In this document: positions 1-6,211 of the stretch, in pieces
How the letters are laid out: each line of letters starts with the position of its first letter
Position numbering within the stretch: the first letter of the stretch is position 1
Assembly: GCA_945860255.1 (NCBI GenBank)
Contig: CAMAQI010000086.1
Coordinates: 1 to 9,250, forward strand
DNA length: 9,250 bases
Source of the DNA: Methylacidiphilum caldifontis
GTDB taxonomy: Bacteria; Verrucomicrobiota; Verrucomicrobiia; Methylacidiphilales; CAMAQI01
Direction of reading: 5' to 3'
Made by a program: the position numbers and the translations under genes
The notes under the pieces: generated by a model
Told to the model about the DNA's origin: nothing
Databases searched by the model: none
Seen by the model: only the letters and a program-made list of their open reading frames with translations

Positions 1-1353
1 GTTACATTTTATTCAGAGATCGATCGGCAGATTTATCCCGTATCCGTGAATTGGGCTTCTGTCTTATTTAAAGAAATTGTTTTAGGGAGTGATGAAAAAG
101 CCGGAGTTCAGATTCAGGCTCCTCTTATCCCCCTGCGCTGGCTCTCGATTCAGATCAATGGCTCTGACTTCCTTGTCGATTTTTCGGTGCTTTCTGGCCC
201 TTCGATGACATTGTTGAATGGCGATAAGATTCAAGAGGGCTCTTTTTATATGCCTCAAACTTTGTCTTTTGTTGGTTTGGGAGAGTTAAGATTCAAAAAA
301 AATAAATTATCAACAGCGAGCTCGCCCCCCCCTGATCCCTCGATTGCGACGACTCCAAAAGGATTGATAAAAGAGCGCTATCGAATCTTGCGAATCCTTG
401 GAGAGGGAGGGTTTAGTCACGTCGCTCTTGCGCTTGATGAAGTCTCAGGGAAAGAGGTGGCGATCAAGGTGATTCACCATAAAGTTTCAGATGACCTTGA
501 ATTAAAAGCAAAGATTATCGACCGCTTTTTTCAAGAAATGACGATTTTAATTCAATTGAAGCACCCGAATGTGACTCGAATTTTGGATTACGGGTTTGAT
601 GACGGGACCTGGTTTCCTTTTTATGTGATGGAGTTTGTGAATGGAAAGTCATTGGTTCAGGTGAGTGCTCAGTTTACCGGAGATGATCAATGGGATGTTG
701 CTGATCTATTGCTCGATCAATTTCTCAAGGGGCTAAGCTATCTTCATCAACAGGGAGTGATTCATCGCGATTTAAAACCGGAAAACATTTTAGTCTCTGG
801 AGTTTACCCTGATTTTCAGATTAAAATTTTGGATTTGGGTTTAGCTAAAATGCTCAACCTTAAATCTTATGAGCATCTGATTACGGATACCCAAGAACTT
901 GAGACTTTTGGAACTCCTCCTTATATGAGTCCTGAGCAGTGTTTAAATGCAAAAATAGTAACCGCGGCTTCTGATGTTTATTCGGCCGGAATTTTAATTT
1001 GCATCTTGTATTGCAATCAATATCCCTATGAAATTAATGAAAATCAATCCTACGAACAGATTCATTTACAGGAGATTCCTTCATTTAATAGGATCAAAAA
1101 AATAGTTCCCGAATCGATATTTAATATGCTTCAAAAATCATTAGAAAAGAAGCCAGAAGATCGCTTTCAAAATGCCCATGAAATGTTTTTATTTTGGCAA
1201 AATCAGGAGTCCAAGTCTTTTCAGAGAAAGTGGAAGTTGCAGATCAAATCCCTTCAGGAAGTTTGGATTAAATATTTTTTCCTTGTGCTTACCTCATTAC
1301 TTGTTTTCGTGCTTCTATGGATCTATTTTTTTCGATATATTCTCCCACATTGA
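1..1353 (+). CDS. Membrane-anchored Ser/Thr protein kinase with degenerate FHA-like N-terminus (5' partial)
   Basis: Hanks-type serine/threonine kinase, predicted to phosphorylate proteins at the inner membrane. Residues are counted from the GTG at 46. Visible motifs are the glycine loop GEGGFSHV (119-126), the ATP lysine in VAIK (K141), the helix-C glutamate (about E164), catalytic HRDLKPEN (240-247), DLG in place of DFG (263-265), the P+1 region GTPPYMSPEQ (289-298) and SDVYSAG (309-315). All key catalytic residues are present, so the kinase should be active. Residues about 1-84 look like the strands of an FHA domain (IVLGS, DFSVLSG, LLNGDKI), but the usual GR and SRxH phosphothreonine-binding residues are missing. 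A Pro/Ser linker follows (about 88-105). A single hydrophobic helix at about 409-430 ends five residues before the stop, so the protein is tail-anchored and lacks an extracytoplasmic sensor. The frame is open from base 1, the GTG at 46 has no ribosome-binding site and lies inside the FHA-like fold, so the real start is upstream. Confidence 0.9.
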   Translation, partial: VTFYSEIDRQIYPVSVNWASVLFKEIVLGSDEKAGVQIQAPLIPLRWLSIQINGSDFLVDFSVLSGPSMTLLNGDKIQEGSFYMPQTLSFVGLGELRFKKNKLSTASSPPPDPSIATTPKGLIKERYRILRILGEGGFSHVALALDEVSGKEVAIKVIHHKVSDDLELKAKIIDRFFQEMTILIQLKHPNVTRILDYGFDDGTWFPFYVMEFVNGKSLVQVSAQFTGDDQWDVADLLLDQFLKGLSYLHQQGVIHRDLKPENILVSGVYPDFQIKILDLGLAKMLNLKSYEHLITDTQELETFGTPPYMSPEQCLNAKIVTAASDVYSAGILICILYCNQYPYEINENQSYEQIHLQEIPSFNRIKKIVPESIFNMLQKSLEKKPEDRFQNAHEMFLFWQNQESKSFQRKWKLQIKSLQEVWIKYFFLVLTSLLVFVLLWIYFFRYILPH

Positions 1354-1427
1354 GCCCCTTATTCTCAACGATTAAGGAGAGGTCGAGGATTGATTGAATG
1401 AAATAAAGTGTAACCGAAATTAAAATA

Positions 1428-2489
1428 ATGATTCATCTCGCTTTACCGACAGGGACAAATTATGGATGGGGGCTTTGTGGTGCTTATTTGAGGAAGGAGC
1501 TTTCAAAAATAACCGCTTTGTCCGATCCCACCTCTTGGGCTCCTACGGAATGGGAAAAAAAAGTGGAGGGGGTCTGTTTTCATGCATTAGAGGGAGTTAA
1601 TCTTAAGCAATGGATGTCGCTCCGAGGGGATAAAAATCTGGGTTATGTTTTCTTTGAAAACGAACTGCATTCCTCTTCGATTTCGAACGCCTCAGAACTT
1701 GACCTTGTTCTTGCGGGATCGACTTGGTGTCAAACGCAAATGAACGGAAAAGGAATTCTCAATACGGATGTTCTTATCCAAGGAATTGATCCAGAGCTTT
1801 TTTATCCCCTTGAGCCTAAGTCGGAGGAGAAGGAGTTTGTTCTTTTTTCTGGAGGAAAATTTGAATACCGGAAAGGACAAGATCTTGTTTTGGCTGCCTT
1901 TCGGATCTTAAGTAAAAAATATTCGAATATGAGACTGATTACTTCTTGGGAGAATCAGTGGATTGACTCGATGCGGACGATGAGTCTCTCTAAGCATGTC
2001 GACTATATTGAAATGGGTGATACTTGGGCTGAAAAAATGCATGCTTTTTATGTTCGTAATGAGGTCGATCCTCAAAAAATACAGACCTGTCCCTTGCTTC
2101 CGAATCGAAAAATGAGATCGATTTATGGGAAAACCGATCTCGGTATTTTTCCGAACCGTTGCGAGGGGGGGACGAACCTCGTTTTAATGGAATATATGGC
2201 TTGTGGAAAACCGGTGGTTGCGAGTTTTTCTTCGGGCCATCAAGATATTCTTACCTCAGAAAACTCTTTTTTAGTCAAGTCGATGGATTTATTAGAGATA
2301 AAAGATTCTCAAGGAAATGTATCCGCACGTTGGGATGATCCTAGCCTTGAGGAGATCATTTCGCAGATTGAACTCGCGTATCATCAAAAAGAGAGACGAG
2401 AGCAAATCGGCCAGAATGCGGCAAAGAGTTTAAAGAATCTCACTTGGAGCGCGATGGCTGAACGCGTACTAGCGATTTCACTGAGTTAG
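1428..2489 (+). CDS. GT4-type glycosyltransferase (group 1, GT-B fold)
   Basis: A 353-residue putative retaining glycosyltransferase that would move a sugar from a nucleotide-sugar donor to an unknown acceptor; probably cytosolic, as no membrane helix is seen. The N-terminal acceptor half begins with a Rossmann-type strand and a Gly-rich turn (LALPTGTNYGWG, 4-15). The linker to the donor half contains FSGGKFEYRKGQDL (140-153), which carries the Arg/Lys pair expected to bind donor phosphates. The donor loop FPNRCEGGTNLVLMEYMACGKPVV (241-264, shown here only by its key residues E246, G247, G248, N250, E255 and G260) is the equivalent of the EX7E motif, with eight residues between the two glutamates. 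The start is fixed by the in-frame TAA at 1404; no Shine-Dalgarno sequence lies at the usual distance. It is 74 nt after the kinase stop, so co-transcription is possible. Envelope polysaccharide or protein glycosylation are both plausible; the substrate cannot be read from the sequence. Confidence 0.85.
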   Translation: MIHLALPTGTNYGWGLCGAYLRKELSKITALSDPTSWAPTEWEKKVEGVCFHALEGVNLKQWMSLRGDKNLGYVFFENELHSSSISNASELDLVLAGSTWCQTQMNGKGILNTDVLIQGIDPELFYPLEPKSEEKEFVLFSGGKFEYRKGQDLVLAAFRILSKKYSNMRLITSWENQWIDSMRTMSLSKHVDYIEMGDTWAEKMHAFYVRNEVDPQKIQTCPLLPNRKMRSIYGKTDLGIFPNRCEGGTNLVLMEYMACGKPVVASFSSGHQDILTSENSFLVKSMDLLEIKDSQGNVSARWDDPSLEEIISQIELAYHQKERREQIGQNAAKSLKNLTWSAMAERVLAISLS

Positions 2490-2579
2490 CCTACTTTTCG
2501 ACCACCCCATATTCAAAGTTGATACTCTTCCGAAAACAATTAACCTTTTGTTATTTGCTAAATTTTTGGAAGATTGAGA

Positions 2580-2602
2580 TCAAGAGCTTAGGAAGGTCTT
2601 GA
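2580..2602. repeat. Imperfect inverted repeat TCAAGA/TCTTGA
   Basis: TCAAGA (2580-2585) pairs perfectly with TCTTGA (2597-2602). Inside it, CTT (2587-2589) pairs with AAG (2593-2595) around an AGG triloop, with a single G/G mismatch between the two stems. There is no T-run after it on the + strand, so it is not a typical terminator. It lies roughly 65-90 nt upstream of the promoter candidate, so it could be a regulator site or chance. Confidence 0.3.
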
Positions 2603-2666
2603 AATATAAAATAAAATATAAGATGTTGATTATTAGGTTGATCTGGAGATTGTTACATTCGAAGAA

Positions 2667-2700
2667 TTACATTGACCTTTGTAGTAAATACAATTATGAA
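2667..2700 (+). promoter_or_regulatory. Sigma70-like promoter for the Amuc_1102-1099-like genes
   Basis: Two overlapping readings are possible: TTGACC (2672-2677), a 17-nt spacer and TATGAA (2695-2700); or TTACAT (2667-2672), a 16-nt spacer and TACAAT (2689-2694). Either places the transcription start between about 2700 and 2708, at or just before the ATG at 2707. It is the only promoter-like element found ahead of the tightly packed genes 2707-7206. Confidence 0.5.
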
Positions 2701-2706
2701 TAGTTT

Positions 2707-3486
2707 ATGAGAAAACACCTGTTTCCTTTTGAATCTCAGAGAGTTGCTTATTTATTCTGTTTTTCGATGCTTTTTCTCATCGGATTTATTTTTTCTCAAG
2801 ACAAGGCTGAGGAGGGGGAAAGTGATTTAAGTAAATCGTTAAACGTGGTGATTTCAGAAATTCATAAGCCAAAATTTCAAAAAACTCCTCCTGGGACTGG
2901 GGGTTCGGTCGAGGAATCTGAGTTGACATACAAATACTATGATACGAACGATGAATGGATGGAGGTCTCCTTCCGTTATACCCTCGATGATTGGGTCGAG
3001 GAGGGGGGAACGAAGCTTTCAAAAGAGGAGCGCAAACTAAACCCGAATGTTCCTGAAGTAAGCTTTAAAATTTATATTGAAGGAACGACAAAAGGAACAG
3101 GAAAACAGGATTCGCTTTCAGCGCTTTTAACGGGTGAAGTGACCTATCTCAATGTGAAAAAAACAGACTCGAATGCGAAGTTTCGATATGGGATTTTTTT
3201 TGTGACTCCAGAACTCGTAGAGTTGTATGGACTCAAAGAGCTTTTTTCTGCCTCTAAAGGAAATATACGTGTGGAGGCTTATGTCGGAGATAAAAAGGCG
3301 CTCAAAGGAAAGAATGCTGATGAGTCCTATAAAGATTTGAAGGAAAAAGATGAAGAGTGGGAGAAAGTATTTAAGTCCTTGCAACAGGTGAAAAACGGCG
3401 CAATTTCAAAGGATATGACGCCATGGGCCAATTATTCAATGGATCGCTTTCCCATGATAAAAGCAAAATCAGCGGATAAGAAGTAA
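2707..3486 (+). CDS. Secreted or anchored envelope protein, Amuc_1102-like
   Basis: A 259-residue protein and first gene of the secretin-complex set. A short basic N-terminus (MRK, plus R12) is followed by a hydrophobic stretch at about 13-30 ending in FIFS-QDK, read as a signal peptide or a single anchor; the rest would be periplasmic or surface-exposed. The body (about 45-195) alternates short beta-type segments, for example LNVVISEI, WMEVSFRYTL, VSFKIYIEG, LTGEVTYLNV and IRVEAYVG, which suggests a beta-sandwich. The tail is highly charged (K/E-rich, about 195-225) and ends in a basic segment. I identify it by position and length as the counterpart of Amuc_1102; no enzyme motif is seen and its function is unknown. 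An in-frame TAG at 2701-2703 sits just upstream, so ATG 2707 is the earliest practical start, and the next Met would cut the signal segment. No Shine-Dalgarno sequence precedes it. The next gene starts 8 nt after its stop. Confidence 0.75.
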   Translation: MRKHLFPFESQRVAYLFCFSMLFLIGFIFSQDKAEEGESDLSKSLNVVISEIHKPKFQKTPPGTGGSVEESELTYKYYDTNDEWMEVSFRYTLDDWVEEGGTKLSKEERKLNPNVPEVSFKIYIEGTTKGTGKQDSLSALLTGEVTYLNVKKTDSNAKFRYGIFFVTPELVELYGLKELFSASKGNIRVEAYVGDKKALKGKNADESYKDLKEKDEEWEKVFKSLQQVKNGAISKDMTPWANYSMDRFPMIKAKSADKK

Positions 3487-3488
3487 GG
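3484..3488 (+). promoter_or_regulatory. Ribosome-binding site for the PilM-PilN fusion
   Basis: TAAGG overlaps the stop codon of the preceding gene and lies 6 nt before ATG 3495, which supports that start and translational coupling. Confidence 0.6.
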
Positions 3489-3494
3489 TAGGGC

Positions 3495-5282
3495 ATGGCA
3501 CGAGCAACAAAAAGAATTGCTATCGATATCGGATCGTTTTCTTTGAAAATGGCGGAGTTCACGACCGCTAAGTCAGGACAGATTACGCTGAATCGCTATG
3601 GCATTACTGAAATGGGGATTGATCCTAATAAAGAGGAGAATTCCCTGCCGTTTATTGCGAATGCGATTAAAAAACTTTCGAAGCAAACAGGGATCAAAGG
3701 AGGAGAGGTTCACCTCTCTTTTTCCTCTCATACCTCATTTTTAAAATTTATTAAGATTCCTCCTGTCGAACAGGCTCAGTTAGAGGATATCTTAAAGTTT
3801 GAAGCACAGCAAAATGTTCCGTTTCCATTGGATGAAGTGGTCTGGGATTTTCAACTGTTAATGGGAAAAAAGACAGACGGCGATATTGATACTGTTTTGG
3901 CCGCAATCAAAAACGATCAAATTGAGGCTCACTCTGCAAATTTAAGAAAGTTAGACTTTAAGGCGACGAGTGTTGATCTGTCTCCTCTATCCCTCTATAA
4001 TGCATTTCGATATAACTATCCGGAATCCTCCGATTGTGTTCTTCTTTTAGATATTGGAGCACGAGGAACGAACCTACTTTTTATTGAAAAGAACAATTTT
4101 TTTACTCGAAGTATTCCTCTCGCCGGAAGTGCGATCACCCAAAGCATTTGCAATGATCTCCAAGAGCCGTATGAAGTCGTGGAGCAGCTAAAAAAGACGA
4201 AGGCCTATGTTTCACTTGGTTCGGAATATGCCGAGAGTTCAGAGGAGAGTGTTGCCCGAACCTCCAAGATCGTGCGAACCACTTTGGGAAAATTGGCACA
4301 GGAGGTCAGTCGTTCGATTACCTTTTATCGGACTCAGCAAAAGGGCTCCTCTCCGAAGATGATTTATTTAACGGGAGGGTCTTCATTACTTCCTTACATG
4401 GATCTATTTTTAAAAGAAAAACTCTCCCTTCCTGTTGACTATTTTAACCCACTTAAGAATGTAACCTTAGGGAAGACGATACAGACCGCAAAGCTCTCTC
4501 AGGATGTTTTGTTAATGGGTGAACTCATTGGCGGGGGATTAACCCTTTTATCGGAAAGACCGATCGAGATTAATCTTTCGCCTGTTTCAATCCGAAAAGA
4601 GGCAGAGCAAAATCGCTTAAAGCCGATGCTTCTTGTTGGATTAATCGCCTGGATTCTTCTTTTTGCCGCAATTAATCTAGGGGCCTATCAGCAACTTTCG
4701 ATCTTAAGTAAGGAGCTTGATAGTCGTTCAAAGAGTGTTCAAAAACTAAAATCAGATGAGCTCAAAATCGTTAAGTTAGAGCAGGAAAATGAGCGTTACC
4801 AAAGAGCATTGGATGCGATCGAAAAAATGACTCGAGATCGGGACTCTTGGAAAAATGTACTGGATGAGTTAAATGCAAAAATTCCTGAGGGGGTATGGAT
4901 CACTCAATTGACGCCTCTGTTTAATGATGGAAAAGGGACTCATGAATTAAGCGAGGAGTTTATGATTGAGATCAAGGAGACGGCTTCTAAGGCAAAAAAA
5001 CCGAAAGGAAAAGCGAAAGGACCTGTCTCGGATCCAAAAGTCTCTTTTCCGCCTGAAATTAATCAGCTTGTGATCAAGGGGCTCTACAAATCTGATACGC
5101 CCTCTCGAGCGATTAATGAGTATGTCTCTGAACTTGCCTCCTCCCCTTATTTTGATATCGACAGTACTCGACTTTCCGATGCGATCGTTTCTGTGGAAAA
5201 TGTTTCTGAAAACAATCAATCCTTGGCACTGAATTTTAGCCTCAACTTAAAACTTAAGATTCCGATTGAGGTGAAGCCTTGA
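3495..5282 (+). CDS. pilM: PilM-PilN fusion: actin-like cytoplasmic domain joined to membrane/periplasmic PilN-like domain (Amuc_1101 position)
   Basis: A 595-residue inner-membrane assembly protein. Residues 1-355 form an actin-like PilM domain: phosphate-1 motif IDIGSFSLK (10-18), phosphate-2 motif LLLDIGARGTNLLF (183-196) and adenosine motif YLTGGSSLLP (291-300) are all intact, so nucleotide binding is expected. Right after it, EINLSPVSIRK (358-368) matches the PilN N-terminal INLLP-type peptide that in other pili docks onto a separate PilM. A membrane helix follows (about 377-395), then a probable coiled coil (about 400-450), then a periplasmic PilN-like fold: WKNVLDELNAKIPEGVWITQL (452-472, cited by W452, I463, P464 and W468) and INQLVIKGLY...SPYF (522-553). 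A Lys-rich low-complexity insert lies at about 494-515. Standalone PilM is roughly 350 residues, so the extra length equals one PilN. The architecture is that of GspL from type II secretion, but the ATP motifs resemble PilM. The gene is followed by a 4-nt overlap with the PilO-like gene. Confidence 0.88.
   Translation: MARATKRIAIDIGSFSLKMAEFTTAKSGQITLNRYGITEMGIDPNKEENSLPFIANAIKKLSKQTGIKGGEVHLSFSSHTSFLKFIKIPPVEQAQLEDILKFEAQQNVPFPLDEVVWDFQLLMGKKTDGDIDTVLAAIKNDQIEAHSANLRKLDFKATSVDLSPLSLYNAFRYNYPESSDCVLLLDIGARGTNLLFIEKNNFFTRSIPLAGSAITQSICNDLQEPYEVVEQLKKTKAYVSLGSEYAESSEESVARTSKIVRTTLGKLAQEVSRSITFYRTQQKGSSPKMIYLTGGSSLLPYMDLFLKEKLSLPVDYFNPLKNVTLGKTIQTAKLSQDVLLMGELIGGGLTLLSERPIEINLSPVSIRKEAEQNRLKPMLLVGLIAWILLFAAINLGAYQQLSILSKELDSRSKSVQKLKSDELKIVKLEQENERYQRALDAIEKMTRDRDSWKNVLDELNAKIPEGVWITQLTPLFNDGKGTHELSEEFMIEIKETASKAKKPKGKAKGPVSDPKVSFPPEINQLVIKGLYKSDTPSRAINEYVSELASSPYFDIDSTRLSDAIVSVENVSENNQSLALNFSLNLKLKIPIEVKP
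5268..5274 (+). promoter_or_regulatory. Ribosome-binding site for the TTG start at 5279
   Basis: GAGGTGA inside the end of the upstream gene lies 4 nt before TTG 5279. It is the main evidence that this rare start is used and that translation is coupled across the TTGA overlap. Confidence 0.65.
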
Positions 5283-6211
5283 AAACGAAACTCAATACTT
5301 TTGAATGGACGATGATCTCCCTCATGGGAGTCGTTTTTATCGCCGGGATCACGGGAGCGGTGCTGATTACGAGTAAGGTTCAAGAGAAAAAAACAGAGCT
5401 TGAGAATCACAGTAGAACCTTGATTGCTATTTCAGGTCGCACTCACTACCCAAGTGCGGAAAACATGAAGGTTTTAACTGAAAATTCGAAGATACTCGAA
5501 GGTTTTTTAATTTCATTGAAGCCGATATTACTTCCCTCAGAAAATCGACTAACAGAAATTAAAGAGATTGAGTCTGTTGAGTTTAAGGAGCAACTTTCGA
5601 AATCGGTAGACGATCTGCGGGCACTTGCAAAAGCAAAAAACGTTTCGATTCCTGCGGAGTTCTATTTCGGCTTTTCGCGCTATCAAAAACAAAATCCTAA
5701 AAAGAAAGATACTCTTGTATTAGGGAAACAACTATTAGGAGTCGAAAAGTTAGTCGCACTTTTAATTGCCTGTACTCCTCAAAAAATTGAATCGATCGGT
5801 CGCTCCTTTGAAGAGGAGGGTGAGATTAAAAAATCTGGATCTCTTGAGCCAGAACAAATAAAGTTCCCCTCATTTCATCATTCAGAAGGAATTTACACAA
5901 CTTACCCCATAGAAATCGAATTTATTGGGGTCACCGCGACGCTTCAGCAGTTTTTAAATGAAATGAATAAGCTTCCCTATCTTTATGTGGTTCGTTCCTG
6001 TTATGCCACAAGCTTAAAGCCGGTACCCTCTCGTTTGGATGAGCTGCAACGTCAATTTGTAGCGACGCCAACCACAGGAGGATCTGCCGTAAAAGCCCCT
6101 CCTTTAGTCCCTGTTCTTGGGGAGGAAAAAATAAAATTTAAAGTCAGAGTTGATTTCATTGAATGGCATGGAGTGAGCAAGATGACGACGCCCGCGGAGA
6201 AAAAATCGTGA
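5279..6211 (+). CDS. PilO-like inner-membrane protein, Amuc_1100-like
   Basis: A 310-residue protein, almost the same length as Amuc_1100 (317 residues as I recall it). A short cytoplasmic N-terminus is followed by a membrane helix (about 11-31), a coiled-coil stretch (about 32-50) and a periplasmic domain. Features I recognise from Amuc_1100 are the YFGFSRYQ segment (129-136), the LGKQLLGVEKLVALLIACT block (148-166: a helix with LG, LV and LxxC positions) and a final strand VRVDFIEW (289-296). YPIEIEFIGVTATLQQFLNEM (209-229; key features are the strand 209-216 and the following helix) is the typical PilO/GspM strand-helix pattern. A Pro/Ala/Gly-rich loop spans about 261-280. In pilus systems PilO pairs with PilN, here the C-terminal half of the upstream product. 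The TTG start overlaps the upstream stop by 4 nt and has a strong ribosome-binding site. The protein ends in a GTGA overlap with the next gene. Confidence 0.85.
   Translation: MKTKLNTFEWTMISLMGVVFIAGITGAVLITSKVQEKKTELENHSRTLIAISGRTHYPSAENMKVLTENSKILEGFLISLKPILLPSENRLTEIKEIESVEFKEQLSKSVDDLRALAKAKNVSIPAEFYFGFSRYQKQNPKKKDTLVLGKQLLGVEKLVALLIACTPQKIESIGRSFEEEGEIKKSGSLEPEQIKFPSFHHSEGIYTTYPIEIEFIGVTATLQQFLNEMNKLPYLYVVRSCYATSLKPVPSRLDELQRQFVATPTTGGSAVKAPPLVPVLGEEKIKFKVRVDFIEWHGVSKMTTPAEKKS
6196..6200 (+). promoter_or_regulatory. Ribosome-binding site that selects GTG 6208
   Basis: GGAGA lies 7 nt before GTG 6208, whose GTGA overlaps the preceding stop. The upstream in-frame ATG at 6163 would add 15 charged residues ahead of the membrane helix and create a 49-nt overlap. 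It has no comparable site, so 6208 is preferred. Confidence 0.65.

Larger units (their letters stand above)
2490..2706. other. Intergenic spacer between glycosyltransferase and secretin-complex operon
   Basis: A 217-nt AT-rich stretch with no credible reading frame. It holds a small dyad (2580-2602), two copies of AAATATAA at 2602-2609 and 2614-2621, and a promoter candidate at its 3' end. No convincing intrinsic terminator (GC stem followed by a T-run) is visible after the glycosyltransferase stop, though a 5-bp AACAA/TTGTT pair occurs near 2535-2552. Confidence 0.6.

Noticed and set aside
46..48. GTG 46 as the true start of the kinase gene
   Set aside because: The frame is open to base 1, there is no ribosome-binding site, and the FHA-like region would be cut.
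1374..1406. Strong Shine-Dalgarno-like AGGAGAGG followed by TTG/ATG codons between kinase and glycosyltransferase
   Set aside because: The codons after it reach a stop within two or three residues, and the glycosyltransferase frame is closed by TAA at 1404, so the site does not serve any gene I can see.
3495..5282. Calling the fused protein GspL of a classic type II secretion system
   Set aside because: The layout matches, but the intact PilM-type nucleotide motifs and INLxP peptide, and neighbours resembling Amuc_1099-1102, fit the Verrucomicrobiota pilus-like family better.
6163..6207. ATG 6163 as start of the Amuc_1099-like gene
   Set aside because: It lacks a ribosome-binding site and forces a 49-nt overlap; GTG 6208 has GGAGA at 7 nt and a standard GTGA overlap.
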